A stretch of DNA of 64,000 nucleotides from Azonexus sp. Its GTDB lineage: Bacteria; Pseudomonadota; Gammaproteobacteria; Burkholderiales; Rhodocyclaceae. Shown here piece by piece: positions 8,436 through 16,364 of the stretch. The notes beneath the pieces are model-generated. The model saw only the letters and a list, made by a program, of their open reading frames with translations, was not told the origin of the DNA and ran no database searches. The stretch lies in NCBI GenBank assembly GCA_031274715.1, contig JAISPT010000047.1, positions 1 to 64,000 of the forward strand. Reading direction: 5' to 3'. Position 1 is the first letter of the stretch, and each line of letters opens with the position of its first letter. The translations under genes were made by a program, and so were the position numbers.

Positions 8436-9355
8436 TGCCGGACGGCCCCTTCGCCCTACCGCTGGCGGCCCTGGCCGCCGTGCTGGCCGACCGTCTGCTC
8501 GGCGAGCCACGCCGCTTTCATCCGCTGGTCGGCTTCGGCCGGCTGGCCTCGGCGCTCGAGTTGTGGCTCAACTCCCGGCTCAACAAGCGGGCGATTCTGG
8601 CCGGCTCGCTGGCTTGGCTGCTAGCGGTCGGACCATGGGTAGCGCTGGCTTTTTGGCTGCGGCCGCTGGCTCCGTTCGCCGTTGATGCCGTGTTGCTGTG
8701 GTTCGCGCTCGGCGCGCAAAGCCTGCGCGAGCATGCCGAGGCGGTCGCCCGCCCGTTGCGCGAAGGGCGGCTGGACGAAGCGCGGCAGCGAGTCGGTTGG
8801 ATGGTTTCCCGCGATACGGCAACGCTGGAGGAGTCCGGCGTGGCCAAGGCCGGCGTCGAATCGGTGCTAGAAAATGGCAACGACGCGGTGTTCGGCGCGC
8901 TGTTCTGGTTTGCCGTGCTCGGCGGTCCGGGCGCTTTGCTGTTTCGCCTGGCCAACACGCTCGACGCAATGTGGGGCTACCGCAGCGAGCGTTTCAACCG
9001 TTTCGGCCGTTGCGCCGCCCGCCTGGACGATGTGTTGAACTGGCTGCCAGCACGGCTGACGGCGCTGACCTATGCCTTGCTCGGCCGTACCCGCTGTGCC
9101 CTGGCCTGCTGGCGAACGCAGGCGGCAGCCTGGGAAAGCCCCAACGCCGGGCCGGTGATGGCGGCCGGCGCTGGTGGTCTCGGCGTACAACTCGGCGGCA
9201 CCGCTATCTACCACGGCCGCGAAGAAATCCGGCCACCGCTCGGCATCGGTCGTCCGCCGCTGGCGGCTGATCTTGGCCGGGCGGTCGCCCTGGTTCGTCA
9301 CGGTTTGTGGTTGTGGCTGGTCATCTTTTTCCTGGCAGGATTTTTACGTGCTTGA
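8432..9355 (+). CDS. cbiB: Adenosylcobinamide-phosphate synthase
   Basis: A 307-residue membrane protein (CbiB, also called CobD in the aerobic nomenclature) that attaches aminopropanol or its phosphate to adenosylcobyric acid. The GEPRRFHPLVGFG segment near residue 22 and the VSRDT...ESVLENGNDAVFGALFW segment near residues 130-155 are family hallmarks. There are about four to five hydrophobic segments. Two adjacent ATG codons (8432 and 8435) overlap the bluB stop; either could be used. The next gene supplies the aminopropanol phosphate. Confidence 0.95.
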   Translation: MMPDGPFALPLAALAAVLADRLLGEPRRFHPLVGFGRLASALELWLNSRLNKRAILAGSLAWLLAVGPWVALAFWLRPLAPFAVDAVLLWFALGAQSLREHAEAVARPLREGRLDEARQRVGWMVSRDTATLEESGVAKAGVESVLENGNDAVFGALFWFAVLGGPGALLFRLANTLDAMWGYRSERFNRFGRCAARLDDVLNWLPARLTALTYALLGRTRCALACWRTQAAAWESPNAGPVMAAGAGGLGVQLGGTAIYHGREEIRPPLGIGRPPLAADLGRAVALVRHGLWLWLVIFFLAGFLRA

Positions 9356-10340
9356 TCATGGTGGACGCCTGCGCGAAGCCGCAGCCCGATACGACATCCC
9401 GCTGGCCGACTGGCTCGATTTGTCGACCGGCATCAACCCGCAGGGCTGGCCGGTGCCGCCATTGCCACCGGCGGTCTGGCAGCGCTTGCCGGAAAACGGT
9501 GATGGCCTGGAAGACGCAGCCGCCGCGTACTACGGCAACGACAAGCTGTTGCCGGTGGCCGGTTCGCAGACGGCAATCCAATGGCTGCCGACGCTGCTGC
9601 CGCGCGCTGCGGTAGCCTGCATCAGCCCGCTCTACAGCGAGCATCCGCAGGCTTGGCAGCGTGGCGGGCACAAGGTGCGCTTCCTGCAGAACGCCTTGCT
9701 GCCGCGCGCGTTGGCGGCGGCGACGCCCTATGTGCTGTTGTGCAATCCGAACAACCCGAGCGCCGACTGCCATCCGCACACCGCGGTAGTCGATGCCGCC
9801 GCCCAGTTGCGCAAGCGCGGCGGCTGGCTGATCGTCGATGAGGCTTTTGTCGACCCGACGCCTGAGCTCAGCGTGACGCCGCTGGCCGGTACGGCCGAAG
9901 CACCAAACTTGATCGTGCTGCGCTCGCTGGGCAAGTTCTTCGGCTTGGCCGGCGCCCGCGTCGGCTTCCTGTTCGCCGGTCAGGAATTGCTCGACCGCCT
10001 GGCCGAAGCACTCGGCCCGTGGAGCATCAGCGGCCCGGCCCGCGCCGTGGCCCGCTTGGCCTTGCAGGATGACGCTTGGCAGACGGCCGCCCGGCAGCGC
10101 CTGGCGACCGACGGCGAACGCTTGCGGCAGTTGCTGGCGCCGCTCGGCGAGGTCAAGGCGACGGCTTTGTTCGCCACGCTGAATTCGCCGCAGGCGGGCG
10201 ATTTGCATGAATATTTGGCGCGCCGGGGCATTCTCAGTCGCCGCTTCGAGCAGCAGCCCCTGCTGCGTTGTGGCCTGCCCGGCGACGAGGCCGGTTGGCA
10301 ACGCTTAGCGGCCGCCCTGAGCGATTGGAAACCGGCATGA
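9348..10340 (+). CDS. cobD: Threonine-phosphate decarboxylase
   Basis: A 330-residue PLP-dependent fold type I enzyme that converts L-threonine O-3-phosphate to (R)-1-amino-2-propanol O-2-phosphate for the cobamide side arm. The DLSTGINPQGWP segment near residue 25, CNPNNPSAD near residue 130, the IVDEAF segment near residue 163 and the RSLGKFFGLAGARVG segment, with the PLP-binding lysine, near residue 190 fit this subgroup. A GTG start at 9348 is chosen because AGGA lies about 8 nt upstream and it overlaps the cbiB end by 8 bp. The longer upstream frame is inside cbiB. Confidence 0.94.
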   Translation: MLDHGGRLREAAARYDIPLADWLDLSTGINPQGWPVPPLPPAVWQRLPENGDGLEDAAAAYYGNDKLLPVAGSQTAIQWLPTLLPRAAVACISPLYSEHPQAWQRGGHKVRFLQNALLPRALAAATPYVLLCNPNNPSADCHPHTAVVDAAAQLRKRGGWLIVDEAFVDPTPELSVTPLAGTAEAPNLIVLRSLGKFFGLAGARVGFLFAGQELLDRLAEALGPWSISGPARAVARLALQDDAWQTAARQRLATDGERLRQLLAPLGEVKATALFATLNSPQAGDLHEYLARRGILSRRFEQQPLLRCGLPGDEAGWQRLAAALSDWKPA

Positions 10341-11230
10341 AACCCTCTCTCTGGGTCGCCCTGGTGGCTCTTCTCGCCTTCTGCCTGCCGAACGCCCACG
10401 CCGAACTCGTCGTCAAGGACGATACCGGCCGCGAGGTCCGCTTGCCGGCACCGGCCCAACGCATCGTCACCCTTGCCCCGCACGCCGCCGAGATTCTGTT
10501 CGCCGCCGGCGCCGGCAGCAAGCTGGTCGGCGCCGTCGAGTACAGTGATTACCCGGCGGAAGCGAAGAAGGTGCCGCGCGTCGGCGCTTATTCGCGCCTC
10601 GACTTGGAAGCCATCGCTGCGCTGAAGCCCGATCTGCTGCTAGCCTGGGAAAGCGGCAATAACATGAACCAGATCGACAAGCTGCGCACCCTCGGATTGA
10701 CTGTCTATGTCTCGCAGCCGAACCGGATGGAAGACGTCGCCGATCAGCTCGAACGCCTGGGCCAACTGGCCGGCACCGAAGCTGTCGCCAACGCCGCGGC
10801 GCAGCATTTTCGCGAACGCCTGGCAAGCCTGCGCGCGGCCAATGCCGGCAAGCCCAAGGTGCGTGTCTTTTATCAGATCTGGAAGGCGCCGCTGATGACC
10901 GTCGGCGGCCCGCAGATCATCAGCAGCGCGATCGCGCTATGCGGCGGCGTCAATATGTTCGGCCACCTCGACAGGATGGCGCCGACGGTCAGCGTCGAAG
11001 CGGTGCTCGAAGCCGATCCGGAGGTCATCATCGCCACCGGCATGAGCGATGCCCGCCCTGACTGGCTGAACGACTGGGCCAAATGGACGCGGATGACGGC
11101 GGTCAAGCGCGACAACCTGTTCCACATCCACCCCGACATCTTGCAGCGGCACACACCGCGCCTTCTCGACGGCGCCGAGCGGCTCTGCGCCGTTCTCGAC
11201 GTCGCCCGCAACCGTCGCCTCACACACTAA
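10337..11230 (+). CDS. btuF: Periplasmic cobalamin-binding protein, BtuF-like
   Basis: A 297-residue ABC-transporter substrate-binding protein. Residues 1-22 form a signal peptide (MKPSLW...NAHA), followed by the PF01497-type fold, with APHAAEILFAAGAG near residue 49 and SYSR/DLEAIAALKPDLLLAW in the middle. ATGA overlap with cobD places it in the cobalamin riboswitch operon, which supports cobalamin or corrinoid as ligand over heme or siderophore. The matching BtuC and BtuD genes are not in this window. Confidence 0.88.
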   Translation: MKPSLWVALVALLAFCLPNAHAELVVKDDTGREVRLPAPAQRIVTLAPHAAEILFAAGAGSKLVGAVEYSDYPAEAKKVPRVGAYSRLDLEAIAALKPDLLLAWESGNNMNQIDKLRTLGLTVYVSQPNRMEDVADQLERLGQLAGTEAVANAAAQHFRERLASLRAANAGKPKVRVFYQIWKAPLMTVGGPQIISSAIALCGGVNMFGHLDRMAPTVSVEAVLEADPEVIIATGMSDARPDWLNDWAKWTRMTAVKRDNLFHIHPDILQRHTPRLLDGAERLCAVLDVARNRRLTH

Positions 11231-11236
11231 AGACCC

Positions 11237-12031
11237 ATGAGCCGCTTGCCGCAACGCATCGTCTGCCTGACCACCGAAACCGTCGAGGTGCTCTACGCTC
11301 TTGGCGAACAAGACCGCATCGCCGGGATTTCCGGCTACACCGTGCGGCCACCGCAGGCGCGCAAGGAAAAACCGAAGGTATTCGCTTTCACCCACGGTGA
11401 CATCGACAAGATTCTCGCCGTTCGTCCCGATTTGGTGCTGACCTTCTCCGACCTGCAGGCCGCCATCGCCCACGACCTGATCAAGGCCGGCGTACCGGTC
11501 CACGCCTTCAATATGCGCAGCATCGAGGACATTCTCGGCATGGTCGAAACCCTAGGCCGTCTGGTCGGCGCCGAGGAGCGGGCACTGGCCCTGATCGGCA
11601 AGCTGGAAGCGCAGATCGGCGCCGCCCACACCACCACCGCCGAACGCCTGGTGCGCAACGGCGGCCGGCGGCCACGCGTCTATTTCGAGGAATGGGACGA
11701 GCCGTTGATCAGCGGCATCCGCTGGGTCTCGGAACTGATCGAGATCGCCGGCGGCGAGGATGTCTTCGCCACGCAATCCCGCTCGCCGCTGGCCCGCGAC
11801 CGACAGCTAACGCCGGAGGCCGTGCTCGCCGCTGCCCCGGAAATCATCATCGGTTCCTGGTGCGGCAAACACTTCCGCCCCGAGCGGATAGCCGCCCGGC
11901 CGGGCTGGGCCGACTTGCCGGCGGTACGCGATGGCCGCCTGCACGAGATCAAGTCGGCGATTATCCTGACCCCAGGGCCGGTGGCGATCAGCGAAGGCCT
12001 GCCGCTATTGCAGGCTATTTTTGATGTGTGA
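11237..12031 (+). CDS. BtuF-like binding protein without signal peptide
   Basis: A 264-residue protein of the same PF01497 fold as the previous gene. It starts directly with the first beta strand (RIVCLTTETVEVLYALG) and lacks any signal peptide or lipobox, so it should stay in the cytoplasm unless exported in complex. The middle has DIDKILAVRPDLVLTFSD and YFEEWDEPLISGIRWVSELIEIAGG, segments typical of the cobalamin-binding subgroup. It lies 6 bp after btuF. Similar proteins are commonly annotated as cobalamin-binding or ABC-substrate-binding proteins. Its role, such as corrinoid sensing, storage or hand-over, is unknown. Confidence 0.85.
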   Translation: MSRLPQRIVCLTTETVEVLYALGEQDRIAGISGYTVRPPQARKEKPKVFAFTHGDIDKILAVRPDLVLTFSDLQAAIAHDLIKAGVPVHAFNMRSIEDILGMVETLGRLVGAEERALALIGKLEAQIGAAHTTTAERLVRNGGRRPRVYFEEWDEPLISGIRWVSELIEIAGGEDVFATQSRSPLARDRQLTPEAVLAAAPEIIIGSWCGKHFRPERIAARPGWADLPAVRDGRLHEIKSAIILTPGPVAISEGLPLLQAIFDV

Positions 12032-12088
12032 AAAATCCGCCCGCCGGCTATTGCCTATAATCGAGAGCCTATCTGGAGAAAATCACCC

Positions 12089-12430
12089 ATGAAGCCCGCC
12101 CTTCCCCTACTGCTGCTCAGCCTCGCCACCTTCGCCAACACCACCCCCGCCGTTGCCGACGACAATGCCGGCAGTGCTGCCATCGCCAGCCTTGGCCAGA
12201 TCCACGGCATCGCGCTGGCCTGCCAACAGCCGGCCATCGTCAGCCGGGCGCGCAACGCCGTACAGACCACCGCGCCGAAAACCCGGGCCAACGGTGAAAC
12301 TTTCGAGCAGGCGACCAATAACGCCTTCCTCGAGCAGGGCGGCGCCGAATGTCCCGACGTGGCAACGCTGAATGCACGCCTGGGCGAAGCCGAACAGCAG
12401 TTGCAGAAAGCCTATTCGTCGGCCCAATGA
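12089..12430 (+). CDS. Small exported protein of unknown function
   Basis: A 113-residue protein with a clear signal peptide (cleavage expected after TPAVA near residue 23). The mature part of about 90 residues is helical, with two cysteines (CQQPA and CPDV) that could form a disulfide. A GGAGAAAATCACCC stretch before the ATG is a reasonable ribosome binding site. The stop overlaps the SCO1 start (ATGA), so the two are translationally coupled. No family was recognised. Confidence 0.75.
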   Translation: MKPALPLLLLSLATFANTTPAVADDNAGSAAIASLGQIHGIALACQQPAIVSRARNAVQTTAPKTRANGETFEQATNNAFLEQGGAECPDVATLNARLGEAEQQLQKAYSSAQ

Positions 12431-13014
12431 AATTTCTACTGTGCCTACTGGCCGGCCTGCTGGCCACGCCGGCCATCGCTGGTCCGTCGGCGCATGAGTT
12501 GCTGCAGGCCGAACGGAACGAGACGATCATCCCGCGCTACCTGTTGCAGGACCCGCGTGGCCGCTCAGTGACCAGCGAGGATTTCCGCGGTCGTTTCCAG
12601 TTGATCACTTTCGGTTACACCTACTGCCCCGATATTTGTCCGACAACGCTGGTCGAAATGGCCGCCGTGCTGGAGCGCCTCGGCGACAAGGCCAAGCGCC
12701 TGCAGGCGATCTTCATCACCGTCGACCCGGAGCGCGACAGCGGCCAGGTGCTACAGACCTATACCGAATTCTTCGATCCGCGCATCCTCGGCCTGACCGG
12801 CTCGCCAGCCCTGATTCGGCGCACCGCCGACAATTTCCGCATCCGCTACGCCAAGGTCCGTACCGCCGACAACACCTCAGAGAATTACGCGGTCGACCAC
12901 TCGGCCGGCATGATCCTGATTGGGCCGGACGGCCGCTTTATCCGCAAGTTCGCCTACGCCACGCCAGTCGACACCGTGGTCGCCACCCTGGCGGAACTGC
13001 TGGAAATACCCTGA
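12427..13014 (+). CDS. SCO1/SenC family copper-binding thioredoxin-fold protein
   Basis: A 195-residue protein with an N-terminal signal sequence or anchor (residues 1-19). The thioredoxin fold carries the copper motif YCPDICPTT (CxxxC near residues 69-73) and the partner histidine in DHSAGMILI near residue 158. SCO proteins deliver copper to the CuA site of cytochrome oxidase or handle periplasmic redox. No oxidase genes are nearby. Instead it is coupled to the small exported protein upstream, which suggests the pair works together. Confidence 0.93.
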   Translation: MKFLLCLLAGLLATPAIAGPSAHELLQAERNETIIPRYLLQDPRGRSVTSEDFRGRFQLITFGYTYCPDICPTTLVEMAAVLERLGDKAKRLQAIFITVDPERDSGQVLQTYTEFFDPRILGLTGSPALIRRTADNFRIRYAKVRTADNTSENYAVDHSAGMILIGPDGRFIRKFAYATPVDTVVATLAELLEIP

Positions 13015-13066
13015 TCCGAGCAACCAACGCTTTGCGCTGACATAGCCGCTGAGGCAAACTCCGGCC

Positions 13067-13150
13067 ATGTGCCGTTTCACCCTGTTCGTCGTTTTTTTGC
13101 TGATCGCCCCCAATCGACAGGCGATGCTTGCCGACCGGGAGTCACCATGA
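13067..13150 (+). CDS. Possible 27-residue leader peptide before the GGDEF protein
   Basis: An ATG at 13067 opens a 27-codon frame with a hydrophobic core (FTLFVVFLLIA). Its TGA overlaps the ATG of the GGDEF gene as ATGA, the same coupling arrangement used by many real gene pairs here. There is no strong ribosome binding site before it and no homology can be judged at this length. It may be a coupling leader or chance. Confidence 0.25.
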   Translation: MCRFTLFVVFLLIAPNRQAMLADRESP

Positions 13151-15222
13151 ACCAGTTCACCCTCCGTCACCGCCTGCTCCTGCTGACGCTGCTGCCAAGC
13201 GCCCTGATCGCCATCGCTCTGGTTGCCTACTTCACACTGAGTGGCATGCGTACCCTGGAAGGCGAATTGCGCAGCAAAGGCCTGGCTACCGTCCGCTATC
13301 TGGCGCCGATCTGCGAATACAGCATCATTGCCGGCCAGATCGAGAGCTTGTATGGCCTCGCCCAAGCCACAATCCAGGATTCCGACGTCAAAGCTGCCAT
13401 CATCGTCAATCAGAAAGGCCGGGTCATCGCCGTCAGCGGCCGGGTATCGCTGGCCAGCGAAAACCTGCGCTCGGCGCTGGATGAACCGACCATCGTTATC
13501 GAAACCGACAACCAGATCGCCTTCGGCGCGCCAGTCCGGCGGTCGTTGCAGGAAGTCGACACAATGTTCGAGATGCCGGCGACACCGGAAACCATCGGTC
13601 ACGTTTTCGTCGAATTCGACAAGAGCGAGCTGGTTGCTCGCCAGCACAAGCTGCTGCTGCGCGGCCTGCTCATCGTGCTGCTCGGGCTGGTGGTGCTGGC
13701 CATCCTGGCCATCGCCATGGCCGACAATTTGGCCCGTCCGGTGATCCGGCTAGCCGAAGCGGTCGGCGCGATGTCATCGGGCCGCCTCGACACCCGGGTT
13801 GCGGTTGTCTCGAGCGGCGAATTGGGCCGGCTCGAGTTAGGCTTCAACGAAATGGCCAGCCACATCGAGGAAGCCCACCAGTCGCTACAGACACGCATCG
13901 AGGAAGCAACAGCGCAACTCGCCTACCAAGCGCGGCACGACGTGCTGACTGGCCTGTTCAACCGACGCGAGTTCGAGCACCGGCTGACGCAGACGCTGGA
14001 ATTGGTGCACGCCGGTGGCGAGGAAGGCACCGTGCTGTTCATCGACCTCGACCGTTTCAAGCCAGTCAACGATGCTTGCGGCTACCTCGCTGGCGACGAG
14101 CTACTGCGCCAAATCTCGCTGCTGTTCCAGGGCCGCCTGCGCGAAGACGACATCCTGGCTCGCCTCGGTGGCGACGAATTCGGCATCATTCTGAGCAATT
14201 GCAGCGGCAGCCGCGCCCGCCAGGTCGCCGAAGATATCTGCAGCCTCGCCGGTGCCTTCCGCTTCATCTGGCAAGACAAGATTTTCGCTATCGGCGCCAG
14301 CATCGGCCTGACGCCGATCAACCGCCGCGTCCGCAATATCGACGAACTGCTCGCCGCCGGCGACTCTGCCTGCCACCGGGCCAAGGATAGCGGTCGCAAC
14401 CAGGTTTGCGAGCAAGAGGCGCTGAACACGCCGGAACGACGCCAGGAAGGCAACGTCTGGGCCAGCCGTATCACCGAGGCGCTGGCCGCCGGCCACCTGC
14501 TGGTCGAAGCCCTGCCGCTGACTGCGCTGCAACACGAGCGGCCACCCGGCGACTGGGTCGAACTGTCGGCCCGCCTGCTTGAACCCGGCCAGCCGCCGGT
14601 TGCCCTATCAGCCCTGCTCGATGCCGCCGAACGCTACGACCTGGCACCGATCATCGACCAGCACTTCATCGAAGTGGCCATCGACGCCCTGGCCGAAGCC
14701 CGGCAACAGCGCAAGACGCTGCATTGTCTGGTACCGCTGTCGCGCAGCGCCTTGGTCGACCACACGATCATGGACTGCATCAACCGCCTACTGCAGGCCC
14801 ACCATATCGCAGGGACCGGTCTGTGCCTGCTGTTCTCGGAAGACATCTCGGGACAATTGACCAGCCAGGTCATCGAGTTCTCCCGCCAAATGCGCCTCCT
14901 CGGCTGCGAAGTCGGCCTCAACGATTTCGGCGGCAGCCTGTCCTCCTTCTCCCACCTGCGCAGCATCGCCCCCAGTTGCGTCAAGCTGAGCCGCAGCCTG
15001 ACCCGCAACCTTGGCGGCAGCCGTGCGTCGACGGCGCTATTACGGGCAATCCAGGAAATTACCGCCGATCAGGGAATTCTCTCAATCGCCGACGGCATCG
15101 ACGACAGCGAGAGCATTGAGCAATTGCAGCAACTCGGCATTAACTATGCCATCGGCAGCGCGCTGGCTCCGTGCGAACCCTTCCAGGTATGGTTGCAGGG
15201 CGCCGTACTGCGAACCATCTGA
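13147..15222 (+). CDS. Membrane GGDEF protein with degenerate EAL domain
   Basis: A 691-residue c-di-GMP protein. Order: membrane segment (about 12-34), periplasmic sensor (35-170), second membrane segment (172-192), HAMP (193-250), GGDEF domain (about 260-420) and an EAL-type domain (about 440-690). GGDEF is intact at 341-345, and REDD five residues before it matches the inhibitory RxxD site, so cyclase activity with product feedback is plausible. In the EAL domain the signature is replaced (ELS near residue 470, NDFGG instead of DDFGTG, KLSRS instead of KxDRS), so phosphodiesterase activity is unlikely and a binding or regulatory role more so. The layout resembles LapD-type receptors, although their GGDEF is usually dead. 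The ATG at 13147 has GGGAG upstream. Confidence 0.93.
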   Translation: MNQFTLRHRLLLLTLLPSALIAIALVAYFTLSGMRTLEGELRSKGLATVRYLAPICEYSIIAGQIESLYGLAQATIQDSDVKAAIIVNQKGRVIAVSGRVSLASENLRSALDEPTIVIETDNQIAFGAPVRRSLQEVDTMFEMPATPETIGHVFVEFDKSELVARQHKLLLRGLLIVLLGLVVLAILAIAMADNLARPVIRLAEAVGAMSSGRLDTRVAVVSSGELGRLELGFNEMASHIEEAHQSLQTRIEEATAQLAYQARHDVLTGLFNRREFEHRLTQTLELVHAGGEEGTVLFIDLDRFKPVNDACGYLAGDELLRQISLLFQGRLREDDILARLGGDEFGIILSNCSGSRARQVAEDICSLAGAFRFIWQDKIFAIGASIGLTPINRRVRNIDELLAAGDSACHRAKDSGRNQVCEQEALNTPERRQEGNVWASRITEALAAGHLLVEALPLTALQHERPPGDWVELSARLLEPGQPPVALSALLDAAERYDLAPIIDQHFIEVAIDALAEARQQRKTLHCLVPLSRSALVDHTIMDCINRLLQAHHIAGTGLCLLFSEDISGQLTSQVIEFSRQMRLLGCEVGLNDFGGSLSSFSHLRSIAPSCVKLSRSLTRNLGGSRASTALLRAIQEITADQGILSIADGIDDSESIEQLQQLGINYAIGSALAPCEPFQVWLQGAVLRTI

Positions 15223-15246
15223 GGTCTGGCCGACGACGACCGCCGG

Positions 15247-15520
15247 GCTAGAGCGGTTTCGGTTCGATTCTGTACAGATCGTAGGTTGGGGTGAGCGAAG
15301 CGAAGCCCAACAGTCAAACCGAAAAGGTGGCGAAAAGGGGTCGTCCTAACACCGAAAAAGGGTCGCCTGTACAAGAAACCGCAAAGAACGTAAGGAACAC
15401 AAAGATGCGGATGTTTTTCTTTGCGCTCTGTGCGTTCTTTGCGGTTTCACAGCACGTTGGGGTTCACTACGCTCACCACCAACCTATAAATGTATGCACC
15501 TGAATCAAAATCGCTCTAGC
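15247..15520 (+). repeat. 274-bp imperfect inverted-repeat element
   Basis: The spacer between two convergent genes folds on itself over its whole length. The outer ends GCTAGAGCG (15247) and CGCTCTAGC (to 15520) are inverted; then GTAGGTTGG...GTGAGCG...CCCAAC (15281-15311) pairs imperfectly with 15455-15487. The innermost arms 15375-15404 and 15419-15448 (GAAACCGCAAAGAACG and its complement) are nearly perfect. No coding sequence is evident. It looks like a MITE-like or multi-hairpin element. The right end supplies the TAG stop of the PilZ gene. Confidence 0.75.
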
Positions 15521-16109
15521 CGGGCTGAACGGTGCCGGGCAGCGCCTGAGCCAGCTTCCAGGCATCAGCGAAACACTGCGACTGGGCACCGATGGCCACT
15601 TCGTGATGACCGGTGGCGACCAAGCATAAAGCCAAGCCGCTCTGATCCACGGCAGTGACGGACCCGAGGTCCATTTCGTCCACGCCGACGCGGGTCAGCG
15701 CATGCATCAGGTCGTTGCGCAGCGAACCGTTGAGTCCGCCGGTGATGCGCATAATCTTGCGGCCGCCGACTTCACGCACGCTCAGGATCGAAGCGTGGCC
15801 CAAAGCCAGCGCCGCCTCGATGGCATCCTCGATAACGATCTGGTTGATCGGCCCGGTCTGGAAACGACCGCCGAAGACATCACCGATTCGGCTGACGACG
15901 GTCAATGGCACATCGATCAGCGGCGAGCCGAACAGCGAAAACTCGCAGCCCGCCGTACGGCCGACTTCCAGCCCCAGCGAGGTGCGAACCATCAAGCCGG
16001 AGAGCGACAAATTCTCGATACCACCGACATCGACGGCACCGCCATAGCCAATGTACACCCGGGGCGGCGACGAGAAGCGGATGCGCTGATGCCTACGTTG
16101 TTCCAGCAT
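15516..16109 (-). CDS. PilZ domain protein with C-terminal STAS-like region
   Basis: A 197-residue protein. The N-terminal PilZ domain has the c-di-GMP contacts RRHQR (residues 5-9) and NLSLSG (near residue 33, the D/NxSxxG motif), so it should bind c-di-GMP. Residues 100-190 resemble a STAS/anti-sigma-antagonist fold (DLGSVTAVDQSGLALCLVA is the usual central strand-helix), which would be a partner-binding module. It is convergent with the GGDEF/EAL gene, a likely source of its ligand. The stop codon lies in the edge of the inverted-repeat element. Confidence 0.85.
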   Translation of the reverse strand: MLEQRRHQRIRFSSPPRVYIGYGGAVDVGGIENLSLSGLMVRTSLGLEVGRTAGCEFSLFGSPLIDVPLTVVSRIGDVFGGRFQTGPINQIVIEDAIEAALALGHASILSVREVGGRKIMRITGGLNGSLRNDLMHALTRVGVDEMDLGSVTAVDQSGLALCLVATGHHEVAIGAQSQCFADAWKLAQALPGTVQPG

Positions 16110-16257
16110 AGGGCAACGGTACTAGCCAATAGTAAGAACAGACAGGCAGTGTAGCCAAAATTCACAGCCAAGACGACAGTCGCCCATCCTGGGCCCCTTT
16201 CATTGACTTTTGCCGCCCCCGCCGGTATCGTCGGTGGATGCTGGTGCTTCCGCCAGC

Positions 16258-16310
16258 CGCGCCGATTTGAGCTCTGATTGCGGGCGCGTGATAAATGCCG
16301 CTAAAACGGG
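16258..16310 (+). promoter_or_regulatory. SAM-II-like riboswitch upstream of metX
   Basis: The segment CGCGCCGATTT at 16258-16268, then GGGCGCGTGATAAATG and GCTAAAACGGG ending at 16310, follow the SAM-II aptamer consensus: GCGC stem, GAUUU loop strand, GCGCGUGAUAAAUG and GCUAAA pseudoknot strand. It lies 54 bp before the start of metX, the classic target of this class. The match is by recall of the consensus; a covariance search was not possible. Confidence 0.85.
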
Positions 16311-16315
16311 AACCG

Positions 16316-16355
16316 CCCAGTTCGCGTTTTTGGCCAACTGGGTTTTTTGTTTTTT
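16316..16355 (+). terminator. Intrinsic terminator between riboswitch and metX
   Basis: CCCAGTT (16316-16322) and AACTGGG (16336-16342) form a perfect 7-bp stem with a 13-nt loop, followed by TTTTTTGTTTTTT. It starts 6 nt after the SAM-II-like aptamer and ends 9 nt before the metX ATG, so it is placed as the expression platform of a transcriptional OFF switch. Confidence 0.85.
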
Positions 16356-16364
16356 GGGAATCGC

